Source: CAYFPS01 sp964345075 (GTDB taxonomy: Bacteria > CAIWAD01). From it: a DNA stretch of 64,000 nucleotides. Under the pieces are notes generated by a model. It searched no databases. It was given only the letters and a program-made list of their open reading frames with translations, and was not told the origin of the DNA. Below are positions 17,416 through 25,977 of this stretch, one piece after another; within the stretch, counting starts at the first letter, position 1; each line of letters opens with the position of its first letter. The stretch covers positions 1-64,000 of the forward strand of contig CAYFPS010000016.1 in NCBI GenBank assembly GCA_964345075.1. Reading direction: 5' to 3'. Made by a program: the position numbers and the translations under genes.

Positions 17416-19356
17416 CTAGTCCTGCCCGAGGCCCTCAGCATCGTCAAGCTGCCGCTCATTGATTGAGCCAAGCAGGTGAGTGATGAGCGTCTCGGGATTC
17501 ATCACACCCAGATCGCCCTTGCCGTGACGGCGCACCGCCACTGTGCCCTGCTCGGCCTCGCGGCCGCCCAGAATGAGGATCCAGGGAATCTTGCGTGTTT
17601 CCGCGCTGCGAATCTTGTAGCCGATCTTCTCCGAGCGCGTTTCGAGCTCGCTGCGCAGACCGGCGGCCTCCAGCTGCTGGTGAAGCATTTCGGCGGCTTC
17701 CATCTGATCGTCCGTGATCGGCAGGACGATGGTCTGAACCGGCGCCAGCCAGGTGGGCAGATTACCGGCAAAGTGCTCGATAAGAATCCCCACAAAGCGC
17801 TCGAGGCTGCCGAAGATCGCGCGGTGAATCATCACCGGACGATGCTTTTCGCCATCCTCGCCCGTGTACTCCAGCTCGAAGCGTTCCGGCATGGAGAAAT
17901 CCAGCTGCACGGTCGCGCACTGCCAGCGGCGTCCCAGACTGTCCTTGATGTGGAAGTCGATCTTGGGGCCGTAGAAAGCGCCATCGCCGGGATTCAGCTT
18001 GTACTCGGAACCTACACGCTCGAGGGCCTTCTTCAGTGCGCTCTCGGCATGGTTCCAGACATCCAGGCTGCCGATGTACTTTTCTTCCGGCCGCGTGGAC
18101 AGCTCCATCTCGTAAGTAAAGCCGAAGGTGGAATAGATCCGGTCCACCAGTTCGATCACCTTGACGATTTCGTCCTCGACCTGCTCGGTGGTGCAGAAGA
18201 CATGGGCGTCGTCCTGTGTGAACATGCGCACGCGGAACAGGCCATGCAGCACGCCCGACTTCTCGTGACGGTGCACCTGACCCAGTTCAGCCAGCTTGAG
18301 CGGCAGTTCGCGGTAGCTGTGCGGCTGGCTGCCGAAAATCGTGACACAACCCGGGCAGTTCATCGGCTTGACGGCAAAGTCGCCATCGTCGATGCGCGTG
18401 AAGTACATGTTGTCACGGTAATTGTCCCAGTGACCGCTCCTGTGCCAAAGCTCCTCGGAGAGGATCATGGGCGTGCGGATTTCCTTGTAACCGGCTTCGC
18501 GATGCAGGCCGCGCCAGAAAGCAATCAGGTTGTCCAGCACGATACTGCCGTTGGGATGCCAGAAGGGAAAGCCCGGTCCGACTTCATGGAAGCTGAAGAG
18601 ATCAAGCTCGCGCCCAAGCTTGCGATGGTCGCGTTTCTTGGCCTCTTCGATCATGAAGAGATAGTCGTCCAGTTCCTGCTGAGTGGGGAAGCTGATGGCG
18701 CGCACGCGCTGCAGCTGCTCGTTGCTCTCGTCGCCGCGCAGGTAAGCGCCAGCCACACTCATCACTTTGACGGCCTTGATCCTGGCCGTGTCCAGCAGAT
18801 GCGGGCCGCGGCAGAGGTCGCACCAGTCGCCCTGATCGTAAACCGAAACCGTCTCGCCGCGCTCGCGAATGGTCTCAATCAGGTCCAGCTTGAAGCTTTC
18901 GCCCTTGCCCTTGAAAAAGTCCAGTGCTTCATCGGGCGTGAGTTCGCGGCGAACAAGGCGATCCTTGCGCTTAAGGATCTCCTTCATCTTCGCTTCGATT
19001 TTGGGCAGATCGTCTTCGCTGATGGCTTCAGGGAATTTGATGTCGTAGTAGAAACCAGCCTCGGTGGGCGGACCATCGTCCAGCTGGGCGGCAGGCCATA
19101 GCTCTTTTACTGCCTGCGCCAGCACATGGGCCGAGCTATGCCAGAACACGGCTTTGCCCTCATCGTCCTTCCAGGTGAGAAGGCGAAAGTTCGCGTCAGC
19201 ATTAATTGGATGAACCAGGGAAACCTTTTCGCCGTCAAGGACTGCTGCCAGAGCGGCCTTGGCGAGAGAATGGGAGATTTCCTTGGCGACTTCCAGCGGC
19301 GTAACGCCGGCCTCGACCTGGCGTGTGCTGCCGTCCGGAAAGGTCAGGGTAATCAT
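17416..19356 (-). CDS. thrS: Threonyl-tRNA synthetase
   Basis: The 646-residue class II synthetase has an N-terminal TGS domain (MITLTFPDGSTRQ onward), an editing domain with the HSSAHVLAQAV zinc/editing motif, the catalytic core (NCPGC zinc ligand, RVRMFTQDDAHVF, GAFYGPKIDF, HRAIFGSLERF) and a C-terminal anticodon-binding domain. The ATG at 19356 starts the TGS domain correctly; an upstream in-frame start would add 14 unrelated residues. It leads the thrS-infC-rpmI-rplT cluster, downstream of the tRNA-Val terminator. A search by eye for a T-box leader was negative. Confidence 0.96.
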   Translation of the reverse strand: MITLTFPDGSTRQVEAGVTPLEVAKEISHSLAKAALAAVLDGEKVSLVHPINADANFRLLTWKDDEGKAVFWHSSAHVLAQAVKELWPAAQLDDGPPTEAGFYYDIKFPEAISEDDLPKIEAKMKEILKRKDRLVRRELTPDEALDFFKGKGESFKLDLIETIRERGETVSVYDQGDWCDLCRGPHLLDTARIKAVKVMSVAGAYLRGDESNEQLQRVRAISFPTQQELDDYLFMIEEAKKRDHRKLGRELDLFSFHEVGPGFPFWHPNGSIVLDNLIAFWRGLHREAGYKEIRTPMILSEELWHRSGHWDNYRDNMYFTRIDDGDFAVKPMNCPGCVTIFGSQPHSYRELPLKLAELGQVHRHEKSGVLHGLFRVRMFTQDDAHVFCTTEQVEDEIVKVIELVDRIYSTFGFTYEMELSTRPEEKYIGSLDVWNHAESALKKALERVGSEYKLNPGDGAFYGPKIDFHIKDSLGRRWQCATVQLDFSMPERFELEYTGEDGEKHRPVMIHRAIFGSLERFVGILIEHFAGNLPTWLAPVQTIVLPITDDQMEAAEMLHQQLEAAGLRSELETRSEKIGYKIRSAETRKIPWILILGGREAEQGTVAVRRHGKGDLGVMNPETLITHLLGSINERQLDDAEGLGQD

Positions 19357-19412
19357 ACCTGAGCCTTTCGATACTGTGGGAGAACGTGCGCCAAGCAACG
19401 CTCATCCCTGAC

Positions 19413-19442
19413 TTCAAGAAAGCCCTCGCAAGCGGAGGGCTT
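19413..19442 (-). terminator. Terminator after tRNA-Val
   Basis: The 8-bp stem AAGCCCTC/GAGGGCTT with a 7-nt loop is followed leftward by a short TTCTTGAA tract. It separates the tRNA gene from thrS. The T-tract is weak, so some read-through is possible. Confidence 0.6.
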
Positions 19443-19459
19443 GGCCGCTTCTGCGGCAG

Positions 19460-19533
19460 TGGGCGATACGGGACTCGAACCTGTGACCCCTAGCGTGTCG
19501 AGCTAGTGCTCTAACCAACTGAGCTAATCGCCC
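19460..19533 (-). tRNA. tRNA-Val (GAC)
   Basis: The 74-nt cloverleaf has acceptor GGGCGAT/ATCGCCC, D-stem GCTC/GAGC, anticodon stem CTAGC/GCTAG around the loop TCGACAC (anticodon GAC), a 5-nt variable loop, T-stem ACAGG/CCTGT with loop TTCGAGT, and discriminator A. CCA is not encoded. Position 33, before the anticodon, is C instead of the near-universal U33. It is flanked by a good promoter and a terminator. Confidence 0.93.
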
Positions 19534-19545
19534 ATCAAGCCGTGA

Positions 19546-19574
19546 AAGATAGAGCCTCAACAGCTTGGAGTCAA
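19546..19574 (-). promoter_or_regulatory. Promoter of tRNA-Val
   Basis: TTGACT (19574-19569) and TATCTT (19551-19546), read leftward, are separated by exactly 17 bp, with the tRNA starting 12 nt after the -10. This is the best sigma-70-type promoter in the window. Confidence 0.75.
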
Positions 19575-19578
19575 GTGC

Positions 19579-20289
19579 CTATCGGTGATTTCCATTTTGA
19601 ATACCGGGCACTTTGCGCAGTTCGTCCAGCTCGTGAATCACATGGGTGATCTGCATATCCCCGGGCGCTTCCATTTTCCCCGGATTGTACCAGCAAACCG
19701 GCATCGAATAGTTGATGCCGCCTTGAATATCACTGCTAAGGCTGTCCCCTACGATAATCGTGCGCGCGCGATCGGGCTGCCCCATTTCCTCAAAAGCAAT
19801 GTCGAAGATGGCAGGATCGGGCTTGGCTGCGCCAACTTCACCACTAATCAGAACCTTCGGGAAGCACTCGGCCAGCGGATTTCCCTTAAGGCGACCCCGC
19901 TGCACTTCTGGAATGCCGTTGGTGATCAGCAGCAGCTGGTGGTTCTGTGAGAGGTCCTTGACCAGCTCAAGAGCGCCAGGCAGCAGGGTCCGCTGCGTGG
20001 AAAGCGAGCAGAGATATTCACCGGAGAGCAGGCTGGCCGATGCTTCAAATCCAAGATCTTCCAGCAGGTGGGCAAAACGCTTTTCCCTTAGCTCCTCCTG
20101 ACTGATGCGGCCAGCTTCGTATTCGGCCCAGTAAAAACGGTTGATGATACGATAGCGCGGCAGGATTGCGTCGGACCAGGGCAAGCCACAACGCTCCAGC
20201 CCTTCGCGAAGGGCAGCGGCCTCGGCGGCGTCGTAATCCAGCAGAGTTCCGTCCGCATCAAACAGGATCCACTCATAGGACTGGCTCAT
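19579..20289 (-). CDS. HAD-family hydrolase, YjjG-like (pyrimidine 5'-nucleotidase type)
   Basis: The 236-residue HAD phosphatase has the nucleophile motif FDADGTLLDYD at about residue 10, motif II LLLITNG, the Lys in EVGAAKPDPAIF and motif IV IIVGDSLSSDIQGG. The helical cap and length fit the YjjG/YfnB noncanonical pyrimidine nucleotidase group, which removes phosphate from (modified) pyrimidine nucleotides. It is a lone leftward gene whose 3' end abuts the tRNA promoter, with a 180-bp divergent intergenic region shared with the VanZ-like gene. Confidence 0.85.
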   Translation of the reverse strand: MSQSYEWILFDADGTLLDYDAAEAAALREGLERCGLPWSDAILPRYRIINRFYWAEYEAGRISQEELREKRFAHLLEDLGFEASASLLSGEYLCSLSTQRTLLPGALELVKDLSQNHQLLLITNGIPEVQRGRLKGNPLAECFPKVLISGEVGAAKPDPAIFDIAFEEMGQPDRARTIIVGDSLSSDIQGGINYSMPVCWYNPGKMEAPGDMQITHVIHELDELRKVPGIQNGNHR

Positions 20290-20469
20290 GCAGGTCCCCC
20301 TTAATCAATCAATGGCTTCAAGGTGGCAGCTTGTGCAGGCTCTTTCAAGGGTACAGGACTGTCACGACAACCATTCCGACAATGGTATTTCTGATTTGTC
20401 GCGAATAACATTCACTATTGCATGTCATTTTAGTCATATCATATCTTCCGGAGTCAATTCGGATCCCCC

Positions 20470-21276
20470 ATGTCACGCATTCCGAAAGAACTTAGTCGAG
20501 CCTGGATTCACCTGACGGCCTACGCCTGTCTGCTGGTCGCCACGCCCTTTCTCATGCTGCGAAACTACCTGCAACCGGCAATCGGCCGCTTGTCCAGGGC
20601 AACGTTTACGCTCTCATCCATCGATCTCCCCTTGATTCCCATGGTGGCGCTGCCACTGGGCCTGCTTGCCCTGTGGCTGGCCTGGAAACGCTGGGGTAAA
20701 CGCGTTATACCTTTGACGGGCTTTGTGCTGGCGGCCTGGCTAAGCGCACAGCAAGTGGCGGACTATTACTTCAATCACCAATGGTATGAACTGCAACACA
20801 ACTGGCACTATCTGGCCTACCTGGTCTATTCACTGCTTTTCTGGCGGGCAAGCGAGAGCCTGAAGCTTGCAGGAGGAAGACGCTTTGCGGCGGGACTGGG
20901 GCTGGCTCTGCTCCTCTCTTTTGGCGATGAACTGATCCAGATTTACATCTCCAGCCGCGTCTTTGATGTTTCCGATATCGCCAAGGATTTCTGGGGTGCT
21001 GCAACCGGACTCTCCGTAATCCAGCTGAACAGATTTTTTGTATCACGGTCTGAAGGACAAGGTGCAGCTGAGCCGCTAAGACTGATGGCCCGCGCCATGC
21101 TGCCTGCCTGGTTTTTTCTTTGCAGCTCCTCCTGGATCAGCGATCCCGCACTGGCCAGCAATGCCTTTGGCGTCGGTTTTCTTCTGGCGCTCCTTGCACT
21201 CTTTCTGGTTGAGTTCTGCGTCGTTTGCGCCCGGCCATTTCCCTTGGCCTCCCGGCATTGCTGCTGGCAGCCTTGA
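20470..21276 (+). CDS. VanZ-like membrane protein
   Basis: The 268-residue protein has about seven membrane segments. The SFGDELIQIYISSRVFD segment followed by SDIAKDFWGAATG is the core signature of VanZ-like proteins, an inner-membrane family with no settled biochemical role (a member gives low-level teicoplanin resistance in enterococci). It opens a compact rightward cluster; its last 17 codons overlap the next gene in another frame. The final residues (ARPFPLASRHCCWQP) do not look membrane-like, so the end of the reading frame may be degenerate. Confidence 0.7.
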   Translation: MSRIPKELSRAWIHLTAYACLLVATPFLMLRNYLQPAIGRLSRATFTLSSIDLPLIPMVALPLGLLALWLAWKRWGKRVIPLTGFVLAAWLSAQQVADYYFNHQWYELQHNWHYLAYLVYSLLFWRASESLKLAGGRRFAAGLGLALLLSFGDELIQIYISSRVFDVSDIAKDFWGAATGLSVIQLNRFFVSRSEGQGAAEPLRLMARAMLPAWFFLCSSSWISDPALASNAFGVGFLLALLALFLVEFCVVCARPFPLASRHCCWQP

Positions 21277-21665
21277 TCGCCCTCTTCATTGCAGGCGCTG
21301 ACAGTCCGACAGCCTTCAAGCGCGATGGCCTGGTCATGTATCACGGATTGCCGCTGGCCGGGTTTGATTACCTGATTCACCCGGATGGCCGCTTCAGGCC
21401 CGTTGACAAAAAGCACGCCTTCAATACTCGTGACTTCAGCCGACTGCTGGATCTGGGTGAAGACATCCTGCTTCTGGGGACGGGAAGTCAAGGCAAGGGT
21501 GGAATCGGCCTGCCCGAAGATGCCAAGGTTCAATTCATCAAGCATGCCAGGGAAGAGCGCGGTATACAAGTAATCTCCCTTCCCACACCGCTGGCCTGTC
21601 AGGTATTCGATCGACTGAAGGCGGAAGGAATGGCCACAGCCTTTGTGATACACACGGGGGATTGA
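21225..21665 (+). CDS. Mth938-like domain protein with an N-terminal membrane segment
   Basis: The 146-residue protein starts at TTG. A hydrophobic stretch (about residues 7-23) is followed by a domain resembling the Mth938/DUF498 fold: DILLLGTGSQG, then VISLPTPLACQVFDRLKAEG and FVIHTG. Members include mitochondrial NDUFAF3; bacterial roles are unclear. The start is uncertain, because TTG at 21225 overlaps the VanZ-like gene by 52 bp and lacks a strong ribosome site. The stop TGA overlaps the next ATG (TGATG). Two octamer motifs fall inside (M-Y-H and V-I-H). Confidence 0.65.
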   Translation: MRPAISLGLPALLLAALIALFIAGADSPTAFKRDGLVMYHGLPLAGFDYLIHPDGRFRPVDKKHAFNTRDFSRLLDLGEDILLLGTGSQGKGGIGLPEDAKVQFIKHAREERGIQVISLPTPLACQVFDRLKAEGMATAFVIHTGD

Positions 21666-22489
21666 TGTCACAGGAAATGGAGCGCTGGATTGGACGGGCG
21701 ATTGCCTTCTGGTGGGGTCTTCTGCTACTGCTGGCGATACTGTCCTTCATTGAGCCCGCCTGGTGGATGGAGATCATGCAGCCAGGCAGAAGTAGCGAAG
21801 CCATGGACTACAAGCATCTGGGGGATGTAGCATTTGAAGAAGGTGACCTTGCCAAGGCCATTCAGGCCTACGAGCTTGGTCTGAGGCGCGCACCGGAGAG
21901 TGTCGAATTGCGCGGCAATCTGGGGATTGCTCTGGCGCGGGCCGGGCGCACAGAGGAAGCCCGCAGGACGCTGGAATGGCTGGCTCGGGAAGATGTATCA
22001 CAGAACACCGTTGCCCTTTACAATCTTGCCGAACTTGAAGAGCAGGCGGGTGATTTTGCACTGGCGGCCCAGCACTATGCGGCAAGCGCGGAAGGATCGC
22101 CACACCCTGCTCCGGCACTGGCCAGGGCCGGCCGCATGTACATGAAGCTGGGGCTTGCAGAAGAAGCGGCCAGAATGTTCGAGAGCAGTCTGGCGGCCGA
22201 TACCTGTTACCACTGCCTGCATGATGCCATGTGGCTTCGTCTGGAAGAATCCCCCAGCGAAAAGCCGGCATTTGAGGCCAGCCGCTACGCCAAATGGGTT
22301 TTCGACTGGCTTAAGGAAAGCGAAAAGGACATGGCGCGCAGCCACTACAACCTGGCCCTCTGTTATCACCACCTTTCATGGCATGAGCTGGTTGAGGAAA
22401 ACTGTCAGCGTGCCCTATCCGCCTGGCCGGAATTCCGCGAGCCGGGACTGCTGCTGGCAGAAGTCCGTCGGCTTGGCGAAGCGCCCTGA
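21665..22489 (+). CDS. TPR-repeat membrane-anchored protein
   Basis: The 274-residue protein has one N-terminal membrane helix (about residues 10-30, AIAFWWGLLLLLAIL) and then tetratricopeptide-like helical pairs: HLGDVAFEEGDLAKAIQAYE, NLGIALARAGRTEEARRTLE, NLAELEEQAGDFALAAQHYA and others. TPR domains mediate protein contacts; the partner is not evident. Its ATG overlaps the upstream stop by one base, making a VanZ/Mth938/TPR trio that is probably one operon. Confidence 0.75.
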   Translation: MSQEMERWIGRAIAFWWGLLLLLAILSFIEPAWWMEIMQPGRSSEAMDYKHLGDVAFEEGDLAKAIQAYELGLRRAPESVELRGNLGIALARAGRTEEARRTLEWLAREDVSQNTVALYNLAELEEQAGDFALAAQHYAASAEGSPHPAPALARAGRMYMKLGLAEEAARMFESSLAADTCYHCLHDAMWLRLEESPSEKPAFEASRYAKWVFDWLKESEKDMARSHYNLALCYHHLSWHELVEENCQRALSAWPEFREPGLLLAEVRRLGEAP

Positions 22490-22554
22490 TCTGCCTGTTT
22501 CCGCTTTGACTTTTTCATACCTTCTCCCGACTCACCCAAGGGAGACAGGAATTC

Positions 22555-23841
22555 ATGAGCCTACTGAGCAACCAATCACTTGCCGATTTTCTGGCAGATC
22601 TCGAAGCCTGGCAGATCCGCCGCTTCCATTTCATTCCTGACACCAATGGCCAACTGAAGGCCTCTCATGCCGAACTTGATCCATTGGCCGATGCACTTAA
22701 CCGGGACAGCCGTGACCAGCAAGGGCACGAAGGCTTATTCTTCCAGCTGGACAGCACGGGTAGCACTCTGATGGCGGCCTTTGTGCACAAAACCTGCCGA
22801 GGCCTTGCGGCGGGTGGACTGCGCTACTGGAACTATGCGGGCCTGGAGGATGTCCTGCGTGACGGTCTGAGGCTCGCCGCCGGCATGACGCGTAAAAGTG
22901 CACTGGCCGGACTCTGGTGGGGCGGTGGCAAGGGTATTCTGGCCAGACCGCTGGAAAGCCCGGCGCTGGAAGGTGAATCACGGGCCCTGCTCTATCGCGA
23001 ATACGGTCACTTTATTACCAGCCTCGCGGGATGCTACTACACGGCTGAAGATGTGGGTACCGGCCCGGTGGACATGGCCGAAGTCTACAAGACCACTCGC
23101 TTTGTTACCTGTGTTCCGCCATCGGTGGGTGGCAGCGGCAACCCATCCGGCCCGACTGCCAGAGGCGTCGTTGCCGGCATGCAGGCCGCCCTTGCCTATC
23201 TGGAAATGGGCGATCTGAAGGGCAAGAGCATTGCCATGCAGGGACTGGGTCATGTAGCACAGCCCATGCTGGAAGAGCTCTTTGAAAAGGGTGTATCACG
23301 CGTGGTGGCGACGGACATTGATGCGGAACTGGTGGCAGAGCTTTCTGCACGTTTTGCGGAGAGGCCTTTTGAGGCTCGCCATGTATTACGAGACGATACA
23401 TCCATTTACGGCGAAAAGGCGGACATCTTTGCGCCTTGCGCGACCGGCGCGATTCTGAACCCGGAGACAATTCCCATGCTGGACTGCAGGATCGTTTGCG
23501 GCGCGGCCAACAACCAGCTGCAGGACCCTGTTCGTGATGACATGGCGCTGGTTAAGCGCGGTATCCTCTATGTGCCGGACTTCCTGACCAACCGCATGGG
23601 CATTGTCAATTGCGCGGATGAAGGTGCCGGCACCCTCTCCCCCGACCCGCTGATTGAGCGGCATCTGGAGCCGGGCTGGAAGCACTCGATTCATCAAACC
23701 TGCCTGGATGTCTTTGCTGAAAGCCGTAGCCGGGGAACGGGCCCTGGAAGCATCGCCACGGAAATGGCCGACAAGCTGGCCGAAGAGCTCCACCCTGTAT
23801 ACGGGCACAGGGGCAAGCAGATCATCAACAGTCTCAAATGA
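22555..23841 (+). CDS. Glu/Leu/Phe/Val dehydrogenase
   Basis: The 428-residue NAD(P)-dependent amino-acid dehydrogenase has a catalytic-domain glycine-rich segment ARGLAAGG-like (CRGLAAGGLRYW), the catalytic Lys in GLWWGGGKGIL (about residue 128) and AEDVGTGPVDM. The Rossmann fold has GLGHVAQPMLEELFEKGV. This is the fold of leucine/phenylalanine dehydrogenases, which reversibly deaminate amino acids to keto acids. Proteins of this sort are longer than typical LeuDH (about 365), so substrate specificity is not assigned. It has a GGGAGACAGG ribosome site. The possible promoter TTGACT (22506) has a poor -10. Confidence 0.85.
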   Translation: MSLLSNQSLADFLADLEAWQIRRFHFIPDTNGQLKASHAELDPLADALNRDSRDQQGHEGLFFQLDSTGSTLMAAFVHKTCRGLAAGGLRYWNYAGLEDVLRDGLRLAAGMTRKSALAGLWWGGGKGILARPLESPALEGESRALLYREYGHFITSLAGCYYTAEDVGTGPVDMAEVYKTTRFVTCVPPSVGGSGNPSGPTARGVVAGMQAALAYLEMGDLKGKSIAMQGLGHVAQPMLEELFEKGVSRVVATDIDAELVAELSARFAERPFEARHVLRDDTSIYGEKADIFAPCATGAILNPETIPMLDCRIVCGAANNQLQDPVRDDMALVKRGILYVPDFLTNRMGIVNCADEGAGTLSPDPLIERHLEPGWKHSIHQTCLDVFAESRSRGTGPGSIATEMADKLAEELHPVYGHRGKQIINSLK

Positions 23842-23864
23842 AGAGTATTGAAAGAGGAGTTCGT

Positions 23865-25580
23865 GTGAAGTCTTTTCGTCCCCCCATCCTTGCAATTATC
23901 CTGCTGCTCTCAGTCGCTCAGCTTCTTGAAGCACGCAGTAACTTTCGTGGCTACAGTGGTGCACCGGGCCGCCAGACCTGCGCCATTTCCTGTCACGGCA
24001 ACAGTAACGGCAGCGTGATTGTGGAAGGTTTCCCCGAAGTCTACGAGCCGGGCATGACCTACACAATCGATGTATCACATGATGGTGGCAGCAGCATTCG
24101 CAATTTCAATGCAAGCTGTCGGCTGGGAACAGGAACATCCACAGCAGACGAACTGGATCAGGGTTCGGGCACGGACACCTACTCAGTCAACGGTGAAGGC
24201 AATGGCGTGCAGCTAAGCAGCTATGGCCGTGATACAGCAACCTTCTACTGGACCGCGCCGGAAGCAGGTGCCGGAGAAGCCCGCTTCTACATGGGCGCTT
24301 TTCAGGGCACCAACGAAAACACCGGCTCCACGACCGAAATCGAGATCGTGATACAGGAGGGTGCCAGCATCCCCCAGCTTTCCATTGCCGCTGCACAGAT
24401 TGCCAGCGACAGCGATGGTGATGGTGTGCTCGAAATTGGCGAGGATGCCTACCTGGTCATCAGCCTGGAAAACACCGGCGGCATGCAGAGTGGTATTGCG
24501 GGCACCATCAGCACAACCGATGAACGCATTCAAATTCTCTCCTCCACCAGCAGCTGGCCGGATATGTCCGGCGGCGATGTCATGTTCAATGCAGAAGCAC
24601 TGCAGGTATTCGTTCCTGAGGACACTACGCCTGTCTTCGAGGCCGAACTGAATCTGCATCTGACAACCGACAGCGGCGAGCTTGAACTGCCCTTCACACT
24701 GAGTGTGGGCGAATGGACCTTGATTGCCGGGACCGGTGCGGAAGACGATGCGCCCGACTGGAATCACTTTGCTCAGGACGGCTGGGGCGACAACTGGCAT
24801 GTCAGTCAGGAGTCCAGCTCAACGGGCGAGCAGTCCTTCAAGTGCGGGGCCGATGGCGCGGGCGATTATGAAAATGCCCTGGATGCCTGGCTTGTATCAC
24901 CGCCCATGACCCTGCTTGCCTACTCGCAGCTCAGCTTCATGCATCGCATACAAGCTGAGATTTCAAGTGCTTACCCAGACAGCGCCTATGATGGTGGCGT
25001 GCTCATGATCAGCACGGACGACGGGGCAAACTGGGAGCAGCTGGATGCGTCTTACACCAACTGGTTCAGGCATGAAACCGGCTCCGGCGATCCAGCGACA
25101 CATCCCTTTGCCGGCGGGACTCCCTGCTTCAGTGGCGATGTGGAGTGGACACATGAAACGGTTGACCTGAGCAGTTGGGAAGACCAGACTGTACGCCTGG
25201 CCTTCCGCTTTGGCAGTGACACGGGAACCACCGATGAAGGCTGGTACATCGATGACATTCTGATTCAGGGCTATTATGAAGAGGACACAGAGCTGGGAAG
25301 CGAGCTCGAACAGCCCTCCCGCTTCGCCCTCTTGAAGGTCTGGCCCAACCCCTTCAATCCACTTGCACAGATCGGCTATACGCTGCCGGTCGCCGGGCAA
25401 GTGAAGGTGGCGCTGCATGATCTTGCCGGCAGGGAAGTGATGCTTCTTGCAGAAGGCCTGCGCCAGGCAGGCGAGCACAGACTTGTGCTGAAGGGCCATG
25501 GTCTGGCCAGCGGCATCTATCTGATTACTCTTGATAGCGGCAATCAGCGGATCAGCCAGCGGATCACGCTGCTTCGCTAG
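23865..25580 (+). CDS. Secreted multidomain protein with C-terminal PNPFNP sorting domain
   Basis: The predicted exported protein has 571 residues from a GTG start preceded by AGAGGAG; an earlier ATG (23838) overlaps the upstream stop but would spoil the signal peptide. The order is: signal peptide (about 1-24), then an SGAPGRQTCAISCHG segment typical of the choice-of-anchor V/Reeler-like domain, here with a C-X3-C-H instead of CXXCH; a beta-sandwich region; a jelly-roll domain (about 300-480, with DEGWYIDDILIQG); and a C-terminal FlgD-like sorting domain starting VWPNPFNPLAQIGY. The C-terminus suggests type IX or related export to the cell surface; no export genes are in the window. Confidence 0.75.
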   Translation: MKSFRPPILAIILLLSVAQLLEARSNFRGYSGAPGRQTCAISCHGNSNGSVIVEGFPEVYEPGMTYTIDVSHDGGSSIRNFNASCRLGTGTSTADELDQGSGTDTYSVNGEGNGVQLSSYGRDTATFYWTAPEAGAGEARFYMGAFQGTNENTGSTTEIEIVIQEGASIPQLSIAAAQIASDSDGDGVLEIGEDAYLVISLENTGGMQSGIAGTISTTDERIQILSSTSSWPDMSGGDVMFNAEALQVFVPEDTTPVFEAELNLHLTTDSGELELPFTLSVGEWTLIAGTGAEDDAPDWNHFAQDGWGDNWHVSQESSSTGEQSFKCGADGAGDYENALDAWLVSPPMTLLAYSQLSFMHRIQAEISSAYPDSAYDGGVLMISTDDGANWEQLDASYTNWFRHETGSGDPATHPFAGGTPCFSGDVEWTHETVDLSSWEDQTVRLAFRFGSDTGTTDEGWYIDDILIQGYYEEDTELGSELEQPSRFALLKVWPNPFNPLAQIGYTLPVAGQVKVALHDLAGREVMLLAEGLRQAGEHRLVLKGHGLASGIYLITLDSGNQRISQRITLLR

Positions 25581-25604
25581 GCCCAACAGTCAACTGGCAA
25601 TTGA

Positions 25605-25630
25605 AAGGGGAGGCCGCCGCCTCCCCTTTT
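25605..25630 (+). terminator. Rho-independent terminator
   Basis: The 11-bp stem AAAGGGGAGGC/GCCTCCCCTTT with a 4-nt loop and a short T-tract lies 25 bp after the secreted protein. Being symmetrical, it may also serve the convergent lipoprotein gene. Confidence 0.85.
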
Positions 25631-25635
25631 GCATT

Positions 25636-25977
25636 TCATCGGTAGAGAATGATCTGTCCGTTTTCAATCGAACGATTTTCCAGATTCCCATCCATGACTT
25701 CACCTGAAAAGCTGGCAACAAAGGAAAACTCGGTGTAGTCAATAAGAGTCATCACCACTTCGGCAACACCATCAAGCGTGAAATAGCCATTGGATTCTTC
25801 CTCTTCCTGCGCTGTCGGGAAGTAATAGAGCGTGTGACCACCATCCGCTGTCCCCAGAGTGTAAAGTCCTGGATCATCGCCGGCGAGCAGGATCATCAGA
25901 CCCGGATAGCCAAGGTTGTTGAGATACAGCCAGCCGGAATCCTCACTTAACTGGAATTCACCCGTGAATTCACCTCG
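25636..25977 (-). pseudogene. 3' part of a frameshifted lipoprotein gene
   Basis: This frame is open from 25977 and reads GEFTGEFQLSEDSGWLYLNN, ending NRSIENGQIILYR. It continues the third lipocalin-like repeat begun in the other frame by LWTGIWSMVLDGS. The junction near 25965-25980 (around a GTGAATTCAC palindrome) needs one extra base to restore the frame. An ATG at 25896 could start an 86-residue product, but nothing marks it as a genuine start. The break is either a recent mutation or an assembly error. Confidence 0.65.

Noticed and set aside
19357..19460. T-box or other leader upstream of thrS
   Set aside because: The space holds only the tRNA terminator. No T-box core or specifier stem was seen.
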